A stretch of 64,000 nucleotides of DNA from Bacillota bacterium (GTDB lineage: Bacteria > Bacillota > Clostridia > Oscillospirales > Oscillospiraceae). The position numbers and the translations under genes were made by a program. The notes under the pieces were generated by a model, which did not search any database, was not told where the DNA came from, and worked only from the letters and a program-made list of their open reading frames with translations. Positions 49,571 through 59,149 of this stretch are shown piece by piece (the stretch's first letter is position 1; each line of letters opens with the position of its first letter). Where the stretch lies: assembly GCA_023386265.1 (NCBI GenBank), contig JAEWKA010000001.1, forward strand, positions 124,001 to 188,000, written 5' to 3'.

Positions 49571-49894
49571 ATGACTCCAGTAGAAATACTCAATAAAATA
49601 GTTGAAGCCGAAAGTAACGCGCGCGCCGTTTCAGATGAGGCGAGCAGACTCAGAGAGGGCTTTGACAGCTATGTTAACGAACATATCGAGGCACTGCGGA
49701 AGCAGTATTTCGAAAAGGCGGAAAAGGTAATCGCGCAGGCCAAAAACGACGAGGCTGCTCGCGCTGACGCAGAGATTGTTGAACTGGATAAAAAACTTGA
49801 AGCTGAACTTGCCAAGCTGAAAGCCTTCTACGATAAAGAACGGGAAACCATCGTACAAAAAATATTCAAACTGGCGGTGGATGTCGATGCTTAA
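49571..49894 (+). CDS. V-type ATPase peripheral-stalk subunit (H/G-like)
   Basis: About 107 residues, almost wholly a charged coiled coil from residue 10 to 95 (VEAESNARAVSDEASRLREG, VIAQAKNDEAARADAEIVEL). It would pair with subunit E as the peripheral stalk. The first position in a V-ATPase operon supports this. An open frame extends to 49463, but AGAGGG before ATG 49571 is the only good SD. It overlaps the subunit C start by eight bases. Confidence 0.85.
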   Translation: MTPVEILNKIVEAESNARAVSDEASRLREGFDSYVNEHIEALRKQYFEKAEKVIAQAKNDEAARADAEIVELDKKLEAELAKLKAFYDKERETIVQKIFKLAVDVDA

Positions 49895-50915
49895 GCAGCA
49901 GATGGAATACGGCGCCGTTTTTGCAAAAGTCATGGCGATGTATGGAAAGATGCTCAAGGACGAAGACTGGCGCAGGCTTTGCGAATGCAAGAGCGCTTCT
50001 GAAATATGCGCTATTCTTCGAAGCCATAAGGGTTGGAGCATGGTTATGGCCGAAATCCCGCCGACTCCGACCACAAAAATGCTGGAGACGGCTGTCCGCA
50101 GAAGGGTTTATGAGGATTACGAAAAGCTCTATAAATTCCTTAATTTCGAGGATAGAAAGTACCTGAGTTTTTTTCTGTACCGAGCTGAATACGATTTTAT
50201 ACTCGACGCGCTGAAAGAAAAAAGCTCTGCTTCGCCGCTGCCGAAAACTCTCGAACTAACGGATTATATGAAGAAAAACAGCTCCGTCGATATAGATGCA
50301 CTTGAGCACAGCAGAAATCTTACAGAAATACTGAACGCTGTAAAAGACAGCATTTATTATAAGCCGCTTATGGGACTTAAGCTAAACCCGGAAACCGGAA
50401 AACCGAGCTACTGGGAAGCCGGCGTGGCTCTGGAAAACGCGTATTACAAGGCAATCTTTTCTTATATTTCCAGACAGTACAAGGGATTCGGCAGAGAAAA
50501 GCTTAAGGATACTCTGGGTCTGGAGGCCGATCTTATCAATATCACAGGCATCATCAGGATTCAGCGGAGCTTCCGCTCCTCGCTTGAGAAGGCGGACGGT
50601 CTGTTAATTCCGATAACCTATCATCTTAAGCCGGAACTGATAAACGCGCTGCTTGAAGCAAAAAGCGAGGCCGAAGCGCTGGATATACTGCGCAGGTCGC
50701 CGCTCGGGAAGCATCTTGAGGGAGCGGACACGGGGAGAATCGAGAGCATATTTTATAATTCGATGGAAAGGTTCTGCCGGAAGCTTCTTAGAACTGCCGG
50801 TGCGGATGTGAGCGTTCCGCAGGCATATCTGGTTTTAAAAGAACTTGAGTGCAAGAAGCTGGGCAGGGTCATCGAGGCTGTAAGCGTCGGTGTTGATCCG
50901 AAAAATGTAATTTAA
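49887..50915 (+). CDS. ntpC: V-type ATPase subunit C (d-type)
   Basis: About 342 residues, helical, joining the central stalk to the c-ring. Typical segments are AVFAKVMAMYGKML, ALENAYYKAIFSYI and LGLEADLINITGIIRIQRSF. GGTGG six bases before ATG 49887 fits better than ATG 49881. It is second in the operon. The family is poorly conserved, so position also counts. Confidence 0.9.
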   Translation: MLKQQMEYGAVFAKVMAMYGKMLKDEDWRRLCECKSASEICAILRSHKGWSMVMAEIPPTPTTKMLETAVRRRVYEDYEKLYKFLNFEDRKYLSFFLYRAEYDFILDALKEKSSASPLPKTLELTDYMKKNSSVDIDALEHSRNLTEILNAVKDSIYYKPLMGLKLNPETGKPSYWEAGVALENAYYKAIFSYISRQYKGFGREKLKDTLGLEADLINITGIIRIQRSFRSSLEKADGLLIPITYHLKPELINALLEAKSEAEALDILRRSPLGKHLEGADTGRIESIFYNSMERFCRKLLRTAGADVSVPQAYLVLKELECKKLGRVIEAVSVGVDPKNVI

Positions 50916-50951
50916 CCATATCCATAGCATGAAAAAGGGAGGTCTAAAACG

Positions 50952-52868
50952 ATGTCGGTAGAAGCGATGACCATGGTGACGCTCTCCGGACCGGAAAAAA
51001 TGGTCGATACCGCAGTACAGAGCCTCGTTGTTGACAGGGAATTCCATCCTGAAAATGCAATCAAGATTTTGCAGGGCGTGAAGGAACTCGTTCCTTTTGA
51101 CGCTGTGAACCCGTATTCGGATTTACTTGCCAAGTCAAAGGAAATTGCAAAAACCTTGGGCCTCGAACTTGATTACAGGGATTTTACGAAGTTTGAACAG
51201 GCGCTCGGCGACGCAACAGATTATTTGAACAATCTTTCGTCCAAGGTCTCGGCCATTAAGGCGGAGAGGGAAGAAAAAACTCTCCTCATCAAGAATAACG
51301 AAGTAGTAGGTGAGCAGCTCTCTCATTTCTCCACCTTCAACGTTGAACTCCATGATTTGTTTACGATGAAATATTTGAAGTTTCATTTCGGCAGACTGCC
51401 TATAGAATCTTTCAAAGACTGCCTCAAGGTTATAGATGAAAGACCCGACGTGTATTTTTTAACCTCAGGCAGGGACGATCGCTGGGCCTATGGAGCGTAT
51501 TTCGCGCTGCCGGAGGCTTATGGAAAAATCGAGGCAATCTTTTTGTCGATGGGCTTCGAGCGAATTAGGATTGATGTGCAGGGAAGTGACGGGGATACTG
51601 CGAACGAAGTCGTGAAGCGGCTTGAAAAGGAAAAGACTGACGCCACAGAGCGCATTAAGGCGCTTGACGAGGAGCTATCCACAATCAAGCAAACGGAGAG
51701 CGAAAAGCTGCTCCTCTGCTATTCATGGCTCAAATATGAAAGCGATTCCTTTGATATTCTGACCTATGCCGGACGTCGTCACGGGAAATTCTATATCATC
51801 GGCTGGATTCCCAAAAGCATTTCAGAAAAATATGCTGAGGAATGCGAAGCTTTCAGCGGGTTCGCCTGCTTTTTGACTGACCCGAAGGAAATTAGAACCA
51901 ATCCTCCGCCTGTTAAGTTCAAAAAAGGCTTCCTTTCGGATATTTACCTGCCATACCTTGAAATGTACGGGCTGCCGGCATATGGAGAGATGGATCCAAG
52001 GCTTTTCCTGGCTCTAACATACACATTTATCTTCGGAATTATGTTCGGCGATATCGGTCAGGGCTTTACGCTGGTTGTTCTTGGCCTGTTGATCTGGAAA
52101 TACAAGAGGGCGTGGCTTGGACGAATAATTGCTCTCTGCGGTACGTCGGCCATGGTGTTCGGCTGCATTTACGGCAGCGTTTTTGGCAACGAAGAACTGC
52201 TGCCTTGGGGCTTCAAAGTCCTTGAGGGAGGCAATACGATGAAGATTCTTATTGTCGCTGTCGCTCTCGGTGTCGTGCTGCTGATAATCTGTATGGTAAT
52301 GAACATAATTAACGGCATAAGACAGAAGGATGTGCGAAAGGTTGTCTTTTCGCCAAACGGGATTGCCGGATTTGTGCTGTATGTGGGCGTTGCGGCCGGA
52401 GCCGTTTTTAAAGCCGTATTCGGTAAAAATATAATTACAACACCGTATATCATCCTTGTGGTTTGTGTTCCGCTGTTTATGATACTTGCGGCGACCCCGC
52501 TTACGAAGCTGATAAAGGGCGAAAAGGACTGGCTACCTGAATCAATCGTAATGTTCTTTGTCGAGGGTTTTTTCGAACTTTTTGAAACCATTCTTTCTTA
52601 TGTTTCAAACACCATTTCGTTCTTGCGAATCGGTGCGTTCGCAATCAGTCACGCCGGAATGATGATGGTTGTGTTTCTACTGTCAGGTGATGGCCACAGC
52701 ATAGGCGGCATCATATTCGGCAACATCTTCGTTACGGGCCTTGAAGCGATGCTAGTCTGCATACAGGTTCTTCGTCTTGAGTACTACGAGATGTTTGGAC
52801 GCTTCTATGAAGGCGGCGGCGTGAAATTCAGTCCAAAGATAATAAATTACAAAGCCGTTGAACAGTAA
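50952..52868 (+). CDS. ntpI: V-type ATPase subunit I (a-type)
   Basis: 638 residues. The N-terminal 330 residues are the soluble arm with coiled coils (about 70-110 and 205-250). The C-terminal half has about seven or eight membrane helices, with FIFGIMFGDIGQGFTLVVLG and, later, TISFLRIGAFAISHAGMMMVV, which carries the essential Arg next to the ion path (SFLRIGAFA). It forms the ion half-channels against the c-ring. GGGAGG precedes ATG 50952. Confidence 0.95.
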   Translation: MSVEAMTMVTLSGPEKMVDTAVQSLVVDREFHPENAIKILQGVKELVPFDAVNPYSDLLAKSKEIAKTLGLELDYRDFTKFEQALGDATDYLNNLSSKVSAIKAEREEKTLLIKNNEVVGEQLSHFSTFNVELHDLFTMKYLKFHFGRLPIESFKDCLKVIDERPDVYFLTSGRDDRWAYGAYFALPEAYGKIEAIFLSMGFERIRIDVQGSDGDTANEVVKRLEKEKTDATERIKALDEELSTIKQTESEKLLLCYSWLKYESDSFDILTYAGRRHGKFYIIGWIPKSISEKYAEECEAFSGFACFLTDPKEIRTNPPPVKFKKGFLSDIYLPYLEMYGLPAYGEMDPRLFLALTYTFIFGIMFGDIGQGFTLVVLGLLIWKYKRAWLGRIIALCGTSAMVFGCIYGSVFGNEELLPWGFKVLEGGNTMKILIVAVALGVVLLIICMVMNIINGIRQKDVRKVVFSPNGIAGFVLYVGVAAGAVFKAVFGKNIITTPYIILVVCVPLFMILAATPLTKLIKGEKDWLPESIVMFFVEGFFELFETILSYVSNTISFLRIGAFAISHAGMMMVVFLLSGDGHSIGGIIFGNIFVTGLEAMLVCIQVLRLEYYEMFGRFYEGGGVKFSPKIINYKAVEQ

Positions 52869-52912
52869 GCGGCATAAAAAGAAAAACAACTATAATTTTG
52901 GAGGTCGTCGTT

Positions 52913-53350
52913 ATGAAAATACTTATTACCGCTATCGTAATGCTTCTTGCTGTTGCGTTCCCTCTCGTTGTCATCTATCTCCGTGCAAAACACGGGAAAA
53001 AGGGCAAGTCTCCTCTCATAGTAAATCTTTGCTGCTTTTTCGGCCTTCTGGTGATAGGTTGCGTCTATTGCTTCTCCCAGTCCGCCGAAGCGGCTGAGGT
53101 GACTGCAACGACGGCGGCTGCGGCAAGCGACGGAATCTCGAAGGGCCTGGGCTATTTAGCTGCAGCTCTGGCAGTAGGCCTTTCCGGCATCGGCGGCGGC
53201 ATCGCGGTCGCATCTTCCGCTTCCGCGGCTCTGGGCGCACTGTCTGAGAACGATACTATTTTCGGAAAGTCTCTTATCTTCGTCGGCCTTGCGGAAGGCG
53301 TTGCGCTTTACGGACTTCTCATCGCATTCATGATAATTTCCAGTCTTTAA
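52913..53350 (+). CDS. ntpK: V-type ATPase subunit K (proteolipid c-ring)
   Basis: About 145 residues and four membrane helices: 3-24, 36-55, about 76-105 and 119-145. Only the C-terminal pair has the Gly-rich c-subunit pattern (AVGLSGIGGGIAVASSASAAL) and the ion-carrying Glu in FVGLAEGVALYG. The N-terminal pair lacks Gly packing and an acidic residue. GGAGG before ATG 52913 sets the start. This layout is known in clostridial NtpK. The ion (H+ or Na+) cannot be told reliably by eye. Confidence 0.93.
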   Translation: MKILITAIVMLLAVAFPLVVIYLRAKHGKKGKSPLIVNLCCFFGLLVIGCVYCFSQSAEAAEVTATTAAAASDGISKGLGYLAAALAVGLSGIGGGIAVASSASAALGALSENDTIFGKSLIFVGLAEGVALYGLLIAFMIISSL

Positions 53351-53376
53351 GACTGAGCTTTCGGGAGAATTTAACT

Positions 53377-53685
53377 ATGCGTATGTTTGCCGTTGCCGAT
53401 GAGCCTGATGTACTGACGGGTCTGCGGCTTTCGGGAATCGATGGGAAGCTCGCTGCCGACCGGAAGGAAGCCGAGGTATGCGTGAATGAAGTCGAACAGA
53501 ACCCGCAGATTGCCGTTCTTCTTATAACCGAGAACTGCGCCGCGATGATACCCGAAACGGTGAAGAGGCTTAGGCTTAGCTCTTTGAATCCGCTGCTCGT
53601 TGTCATACCGGGAATAGCGGGCTCGTCCCGCGCCAAGGACTCTATAACAGGACTCATCAGAGAAGCCATAGGGATTAAAATCTGA
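53377..53685 (+). CDS. ntpG: V-type ATPase subunit F
   Basis: 102 residues, alpha/beta Rossmann-like, with the start MRMFAVADEPDVLTGLRLSG and the central IAVLLITENCAAMIPETV, both typical of subunit F. It binds subunit D in the rotor. GGGAG lies nine bases before ATG 53377. Confidence 0.93.
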   Translation: MRMFAVADEPDVLTGLRLSGIDGKLAADRKEAEVCVNEVEQNPQIAVLLITENCAAMIPETVKRLRLSSLNPLLVVIPGIAGSSRAKDSITGLIREAIGIKI

Positions 53686-53730
53686 CAGAATTTCCGCGCT
53701 TATTTCTCATGCACGTGGAGGTGCGAAACT

Positions 53731-54339
53731 ATGCCGATGCAGGATACAAATAAAAAGCTTGAGGCTTTTACAGACACTATAATAACGGAAGCTATGAACG
53801 AGGCAAACAAGATAACCTTCGAGCTTCGTGCAAGGCAGGACGCTATGATAAAGGATGCCGAGACTGCAATTGCAGCCGAAGCCGAAAGATACCAAAAATC
53901 TTCGATTGCTGAAGTAAAGGCAAGCATGGAGAGACGGATTTCGGCTAAGCTCAACTGCAACAAGCATACCCTTCTCGAATACCGTGAGGCTTGGGCTAAC
54001 GAAATGCATAAACAGGTTATAGGCAGGATAAACGACTTCACTGCCTCTGACGCTTACCTTCCGCATTTGCAGGCACTTCTCAAGAAAGCTATAGACTCTT
54101 TGGGCTACGGCTTGTCCGCAGAGGTGTTTCTGCGGCCTGAGGATATGCAGTATGCAGATGAGCTACTTAAATCAACTTCAGGAGTCAGCCTTGCTTTCAC
54201 CGAGGGAGCTTTTTCGCTCGGCGGACTGCGGGTGGTTTGCCATTCCAAGGGTCAGCGCATCGATATGAGCTTCGACACCGCCCTTAGCGATATGGTAGGT
54301 CACTTCTCGCAAATTGCAGGCCAGAAAATGGACGATTAG
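53731..54339 (+). CDS. ntpE: V-type ATPase subunit E
   Basis: 202 residues. The N-terminal 110 residues are a coiled coil (AMNEANKITFELRARQDAMI, KDAETAIAAEAERY). The globular C-terminus (about 115-200, with AFTEGAFSLGGLRVVCHSKG) binds the catalytic head. With the first gene product it makes the stator stalk. GGAGGTG precedes ATG 53731. Confidence 0.92.
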   Translation: MPMQDTNKKLEAFTDTIITEAMNEANKITFELRARQDAMIKDAETAIAAEAERYQKSSIAEVKASMERRISAKLNCNKHTLLEYREAWANEMHKQVIGRINDFTASDAYLPHLQALLKKAIDSLGYGLSAEVFLRPEDMQYADELLKSTSGVSLAFTEGAFSLGGLRVVCHSKGQRIDMSFDTALSDMVGHFSQIAGQKMDD

Positions 54340-54416
54340 CCTTAAAGGCTTTTAACACAGACTCATTTAAACTTCGGCGCGCCGATGAATTATCTCCAAA
54401 CGGAGGATTCTATAAA

Positions 54417-56180
54417 ATGGATACGAACAGCTATTATGTTTATGGGGTGAACGGACCCGTCATAACCGTGCGCGGCGGCAGGAGTCTGCCGATGATGAGT
54501 CTCATATATGTGGGAGAAGACAAAATCCCGGGTGAGGTTGTCAGCGCGAACGGCGAAACGACTGTCGTTCAGGTCTATGAATCAAGCGCGGGGCTTACCA
54601 AGGGACAGCCGATTTTCCCGACGGGAAAACCGATGACTGTACTTCTCGGCCCGGGTATGATTTCTAATATATACGACGGCATTGCAAGACCCTTGCGTGC
54701 AATCGCCGATTTAGCGGGCAATTTTATTACAAAGGGTATCACGCTACCCGCACTCGATACCGAAAAGCTCTGGGACGTTAAGATTGAGGCGAGGGAAGGC
54801 GGAGACGCCGTTGGCGGAATGATTTTCGCCCGTACTCAGGAATCTGTTGCCGTTGAACACCGCTGCATGATTCCTCCCGAAGTTTTCGGGAAATTTGCGG
54901 ACGTTAAGCCGGACGGACAGTATAAGGTGACGGACGTTATTGCCAATGTTGTAGATGAGCGCGGCAAGAAGACCCCGCTTATGCTTGCACAGGAATGGCC
55001 GATCAGGCGTTCAAGACCCTGCGCAAAAAGGCTTCCCATAACAAGACCGCTCGTGACCGGCCAGCGCGTCATAGATACGCTTTTTCCAGTTGGAAAAGGC
55101 GGCTGCGCCGCGATACCCGGACCCTTCGGTGCGGGTAAAACGATGGTTCAGCACCAGCTTGCAAAGTGGTCGGACGCAGATATAATTGTCTATCTCGGCT
55201 GCGGCGAGCGCGGCAACGAGATGACACAGGTGCTCGACGAATTCGCGGAGCTCAAGGACCCGAAAACGGGACATCTGCTCATGGAGCGCACGATTCTTAT
55301 CGCGAACACCTCGAACATGCCTGTCGCGGCACGCGAAGCGTCGATTTACACGGGCATGACAATTGCAGAATATTACCGTGATATGGGTTACCATGTCGCG
55401 CTTATGGCGGACTCAACCTCCCGCTGGGCAGAGGCTCTGCGTGAGATTTCGGGACGTCTTGAGGAGATGCCGGCGGAGGAGAGCTTCCCCGCGTATCTGC
55501 CGTCTAGACTTGCGGGCTTTTATGAGCGCGCGGGCTATATGGAGACACTTTCGGGACTTGAAGGTTCGGTCACAGTTATCGGCGCCGTATCTCCTCAGGG
55601 AGGCGATTTCTCGGAGCCTGTAACCCAGAATACGAAGAGGTTTATCCGTACCTTCTGGGCACTTGACCGCTCGCTCGCCTATGCCAGACACTTTCCGTCT
55701 ATAAACTGGACGACTTCATATTCCGAATACTTTTTAGATGTTAAAGATTGGTATGAGGGTAATTTTGGACACGGCTTTTCAAAAATGCGTCAGCAGATAA
55801 TCGACATTCTGGGCAAGGAATCCTCGCTGATGGAAATTGTCAAGCTCATCGGTTCGGACGTCCTGCCCGACGACCAGAAGCTCATTATCGAAACCGCGAA
55901 GGCGATACGTCAGGGCTACCTGCAGCAGAACGCCTTCCATAAGACGGACACCTATATGCCGCCCGAAAAGCAGATGGTAATGCTAGAGGTCATGCTCTAC
56001 CTCTATGAAGAGGCAAGAAAGCTTATCGCATTGAGCATTCCCCTCAATCAGCTGACCGAAACAGGCGTTTTCAGCGCTATGTACAAAATGAAGTTTGATT
56101 TGGGTGAAGGTCAGACAAAGGAATATTTTATAACACTTGTGGACGACGCTGTCTCAAAGGTTCTTGCAAGAAACGAATAG
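54417..56180 (+). CDS. ntpA: V-type ATPase catalytic subunit A
   Basis: 587 residues, full length. The N-terminal barrel is followed by the bulge domain (about 110-185), the Walker A GPFGAGKTMVQHQLAKW, the catalytic Glu region in YLGCGERGNEMTQVL, and SRWAEALREISGRLEEMPAE. It hydrolyses ATP at the interface with B. GGAGG precedes ATG 54417. Confidence 0.98.
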   Translation: MDTNSYYVYGVNGPVITVRGGRSLPMMSLIYVGEDKIPGEVVSANGETTVVQVYESSAGLTKGQPIFPTGKPMTVLLGPGMISNIYDGIARPLRAIADLAGNFITKGITLPALDTEKLWDVKIEAREGGDAVGGMIFARTQESVAVEHRCMIPPEVFGKFADVKPDGQYKVTDVIANVVDERGKKTPLMLAQEWPIRRSRPCAKRLPITRPLVTGQRVIDTLFPVGKGGCAAIPGPFGAGKTMVQHQLAKWSDADIIVYLGCGERGNEMTQVLDEFAELKDPKTGHLLMERTILIANTSNMPVAAREASIYTGMTIAEYYRDMGYHVALMADSTSRWAEALREISGRLEEMPAEESFPAYLPSRLAGFYERAGYMETLSGLEGSVTVIGAVSPQGGDFSEPVTQNTKRFIRTFWALDRSLAYARHFPSINWTTSYSEYFLDVKDWYEGNFGHGFSKMRQQIIDILGKESSLMEIVKLIGSDVLPDDQKLIIETAKAIRQGYLQQNAFHKTDTYMPPEKQMVMLEVMLYLYEEARKLIALSIPLNQLTETGVFSAMYKMKFDLGEGQTKEYFITLVDDAVSKVLARNE

Positions 56181-56196
56181 AAGAAGGTGACAGACC

Positions 56197-57573
56197 TTGA
56201 GAATTGAATATACTGGACTATCAGAAATGCAGGGCTCCCTCATCGCACTGGAGGGCGTTTCGGGCGTTGCTTACGATGAGCTGGCAGAGATAACTCTGGG
56301 AAGCGGTGAGAGACGCTACGGACGTGTCATCAGAATTGACGGAGAAAGAGTAGTCCTTCAGGTTTTTGAGGGTACGACAGGCATCGATATGGAGCGTGTC
56401 AACACGCACTTTACCGGAAAGCCGATAACTCTGCCCCTTTCAAAAGAAATACTAGGGCGTATTTTCGACGGCTCAGGAAAGCCGCTTGACGGACTTCGCG
56501 AGGTTTTTCCCGACGAACTGCGCGATATAAACGGTTCGGCGATAAACCCTGTCCGCCGTATGTATCCGCGAAGCTGCATAATGACCGGAATCTCCTCGAT
56601 TGATGCGACCTCGACCCTGATAAGGGGACAGAAGCTGCCGATCTTTTCCGGCGCGGGCATGAGCCACAACGAGCTTGCCGCCCAGATCGTCCGTCAGGCG
56701 CACACGATGGATACCGATGAGCAGTTTGCAATCGTGTTCTGCGCGATGGGCGTCAAGAACGACACCGCTGAATTCTTCAAAAAAGACTTTCAGGAGTCCG
56801 GCGCGCTCGGCAGAGTCGTCATGTATCTAAACATGGCGTCAGACCCCATCATCGAGAGAATTCTCGCACCGCGCTGCGCGCTGACCGCCGCAGAATATCT
56901 TGCTTTCCGTCATGGCTATCATGTTCTCGTTATACTTACGGATATGGCCAGCTACTGCGAAGCTCTACGCGAATTTTCATCCTCGAAGGGCGAAATCCCG
57001 TCCAGAAAAGGCTTCCCGAGCTACATGTACTCCGACCTTGCGTCGGTCTATGAGCGCGCGGGCATGATATACGGGGAAAAGGGCAGCGTCACGCAGGTAC
57101 CGATCCTCACAATGCCGAACGATGATATAAGCCACCCGATACCCGATCTTACCGGTTACATTACGGAAGGTCAGATAGTCCTCTCGCGTGATTTGGAACA
57201 AAAGGGCATCTATCCGCCTGTCGCTATTTTGCCGTCTCTTTCCCGACTCATGAAGGACGGAACGGGCGAGGGCTACACCCGCGAGGACCACGCAGATCTT
57301 TCAAACCAGCTTTTTGCCTCGTACAGCGCAGTTGCGGACGCAAGAAGCCTTGCCTCCGTCATCGGTGAAGACGAGCTTTCGGACATCGACAAGCTCTATG
57401 TGGAGTTTGGTAAGCTCTTTGAAAATGATTTTGTTGCTCAGGGAATGAGAGAAAACAGAACTCTTGACCAGACCTTAGATTTGGGCTGGCAGCTGCTGTC
57501 CATGCTGCCAAGAAGCGAGCTCGGACGCGTATCCGATAAGCTGCTCGACAAATACTACAGAGGCGCAAAATAA
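56197..57573 (+). CDS. ntpB: V-type ATPase subunit B
   Basis: 458 residues, the non-catalytic subunit. In place of a Walker A it has LPIFSGAGMSHNELAAQI, and it carries DMASYCEALREFSSSKGEIP and the Arg-bearing YERAGMIYGEKGS. The start is TTG 56197 after AAGGTGA. It follows ntpA by 16 bases. Confidence 0.97.
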   Translation: MRIEYTGLSEMQGSLIALEGVSGVAYDELAEITLGSGERRYGRVIRIDGERVVLQVFEGTTGIDMERVNTHFTGKPITLPLSKEILGRIFDGSGKPLDGLREVFPDELRDINGSAINPVRRMYPRSCIMTGISSIDATSTLIRGQKLPIFSGAGMSHNELAAQIVRQAHTMDTDEQFAIVFCAMGVKNDTAEFFKKDFQESGALGRVVMYLNMASDPIIERILAPRCALTAAEYLAFRHGYHVLVILTDMASYCEALREFSSSKGEIPSRKGFPSYMYSDLASVYERAGMIYGEKGSVTQVPILTMPNDDISHPIPDLTGYITEGQIVLSRDLEQKGIYPPVAILPSLSRLMKDGTGEGYTREDHADLSNQLFASYSAVADARSLASVIGEDELSDIDKLYVEFGKLFENDFVAQGMRENRTLDQTLDLGWQLLSMLPRSELGRVSDKLLDKYYRGAK

Positions 57574-57615
57574 GTAGTTTCGCTTATGAATTTGTATCGG
57601 GGAGGTGACCGGTAA

Positions 57616-58224
57616 ATGGCAAATCTGCCGCCGACAAAAGGCAATCTCATAGCTGTAAAGCGCTCGCGCTCGCTTGCGGAAAACGGCTTTGATTTGATGG
57701 ACAAAAAGCGCAACATCCTTATACACGAGATGATGTCGCTCATCAACAGTGCTACAGAGCTGCAGAGCCGCATTGATGCGACCTTCAGTGAGGCATATCT
57801 GGCCATTCGCCTTGCGAACATCTCAATGGGCGGAGCCGAGGAAGTCGCCGCCGCCATGCCAAATGACGATTCGGTTCGCGTGCGATACCGCAGCGTCATG
57901 GGCGTCGAGCTGCCGACCGTTACTTCAACGCCGAGTGATACGAGTATTCTGCCCTATGGCTTTCTGAGCACAACCTCTGCGCTCGACGATGCTTATAAAA
58001 AATTTACCAAGGTCAAAGAGTTGACGCTTGAAATGGCGGAGCTTGAAAACAGCATTTATAGGCTTGCGTATTTCATTAAAAAGGCACAGAAGCGAGCCAA
58101 CGCTTTGCACAACATCGTTATTCCAAACCTCGATATGGACATAGCCCGCATAGGCGAGGCACTTGAGGAAAAGGAACGTGAGGAATTTGTCCGGCTTAAG
58201 GTAATAAAAGCTAAGAAGTATTAA
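57616..58224 (+). CDS. ntpD: V-type ATPase subunit D
   Basis: 202 residues, the long coiled-coil central shaft. The N-terminal PPTKGNLIAVKRSRSLAENG and the C-terminal RRANAL-like RANALHNIVIPNLDMDIARI are hallmarks; the middle (about 90-130) is a short beta-hairpin. GGGAGGTGA precedes ATG 57616. It is last in the operon and is followed by a terminator. Confidence 0.96.
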   Translation: MANLPPTKGNLIAVKRSRSLAENGFDLMDKKRNILIHEMMSLINSATELQSRIDATFSEAYLAIRLANISMGGAEEVAAAMPNDDSVRVRYRSVMGVELPTVTSTPSDTSILPYGFLSTTSALDDAYKKFTKVKELTLEMAELENSIYRLAYFIKKAQKRANALHNIVIPNLDMDIARIGEALEEKEREEFVRLKVIKAKKY

Positions 58225-58235
58225 AATTAAAGATT

Positions 58236-58274
58236 AATGGACGCGATTTATAATAATCGCGTCCATTTTTATTT
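58236..58274 (+). terminator. Terminator of the V-ATPase operon
   Basis: ATGGACGCGATT/AATCGCGTCCAT with a short AT loop, followed by TTTTATTT; it can act in both directions with the convergent folD. Confidence 0.9.
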
Positions 58275-58282
58275 GAGTTAAA

Positions 58283-59134
58283 CTACTTGCGGTTCTGGCG
58301 TTTTGCCGCTTCGACAATGTGGCTGACGAGAACGGAAGTCGTAACTGTCCCGACACCGCCGGGTACCGGCGTTATTGCCGAAACTATGGGCAAAGCCGCA
58401 TCAAAATCGACATCGCCACACATAACGCCGTCCTGAAAGTTTATGCCGACGTCTATGACAACCTGACTTTCCGAGAGGTATTCGGCGCCAATTGCTTTCG
58501 CCTTTCCGGCGGCGGCAATTAGAATCTCGGCGTTTTTTGTTACAGAGGGCATATCAACAGTTTTAGTGTGGCAGATGGTTACAGTCGCGTTTTTTGCTAC
58601 GAGCAGCATGGAAACCGGCTTTCCGACTACGAGACTCCGGCCGATAACTACGGCTCTTTTGCCCTTGCAGTCAATTCCGTAATGGTCGAGAATCTCGATG
58701 CAGGCCTGCGCCGTGCAGGAGGCAAAGCCCTCGCCGCTGCCGGTAAACACGCCAGCAAGCGAGCCGTCCGTAATCCCGTCCACATCCTTATTGGGTGACA
58801 GCGCGCGTCGTACTGCTTCACCGTCGAGATGCTTTGGCAGCGGCATAAGGATGAGTACGCCGTGTACAGCAGTATCATTATTTAGTTCGTATATTTTTTT
58901 TGAAAGCTCGTCCTGAGCTATGCCTTCCGGAAGTGTGACACGCGTGACCGCGACGCCGACCTTTTCACAGCGCTTTACAGCACCGTTTTCATAGGCTAAG
59001 TCATCCTCACGGTCACCGATGCGCACGATTGCGAGAGTCGGCATTATGCCAAGCTCTAATAATGCGCTTAGTTCCTTCTGCGTACGTTCGTTTATAGCGG
59101 CGGCAACAGGCGCGCCTTTAAGTTCTATCGCCAT
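58283..59134 (-). CDS. folD: Methylenetetrahydrofolate dehydrogenase, cyclohydrolase site altered (FolD)
   Basis: About 283 residues, FolD fold. NAD(P) domain with VVIGRSLVVGKPVSMLL, TVTICHTKT and ITPVPGGVGTVTTSVL. In the active site the E. coli motif Y50-x3-K54 appears here as YENGAVK: Tyr48 is kept but the lysine position is Ala52. The Gln98 position of the E. coli LVQLPLP motif is Leu96 in LILMPLP. Asp119 in KDVDG is kept. Lys and Gln are needed for the cyclohydrolase step in known FolD enzymes, so this is probably dehydrogenase only. AAAGGAC points to ATG 59134. It follows fchA by 15 bases. Confidence 0.93.
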   Translation of the reverse strand: MAIELKGAPVAAAINERTQKELSALLELGIMPTLAIVRIGDREDDLAYENGAVKRCEKVGVAVTRVTLPEGIAQDELSKKIYELNNDTAVHGVLILMPLPKHLDGEAVRRALSPNKDVDGITDGSLAGVFTGSGEGFASCTAQACIEILDHYGIDCKGKRAVVIGRSLVVGKPVSMLLVAKNATVTICHTKTVDMPSVTKNAEILIAAAGKAKAIGAEYLSESQVVIDVGINFQDGVMCGDVDFDAALPIVSAITPVPGGVGTVTTSVLVSHIVEAAKRQNRK

Positions 59135-59149
59135 TTTGGGCACGTCCTT

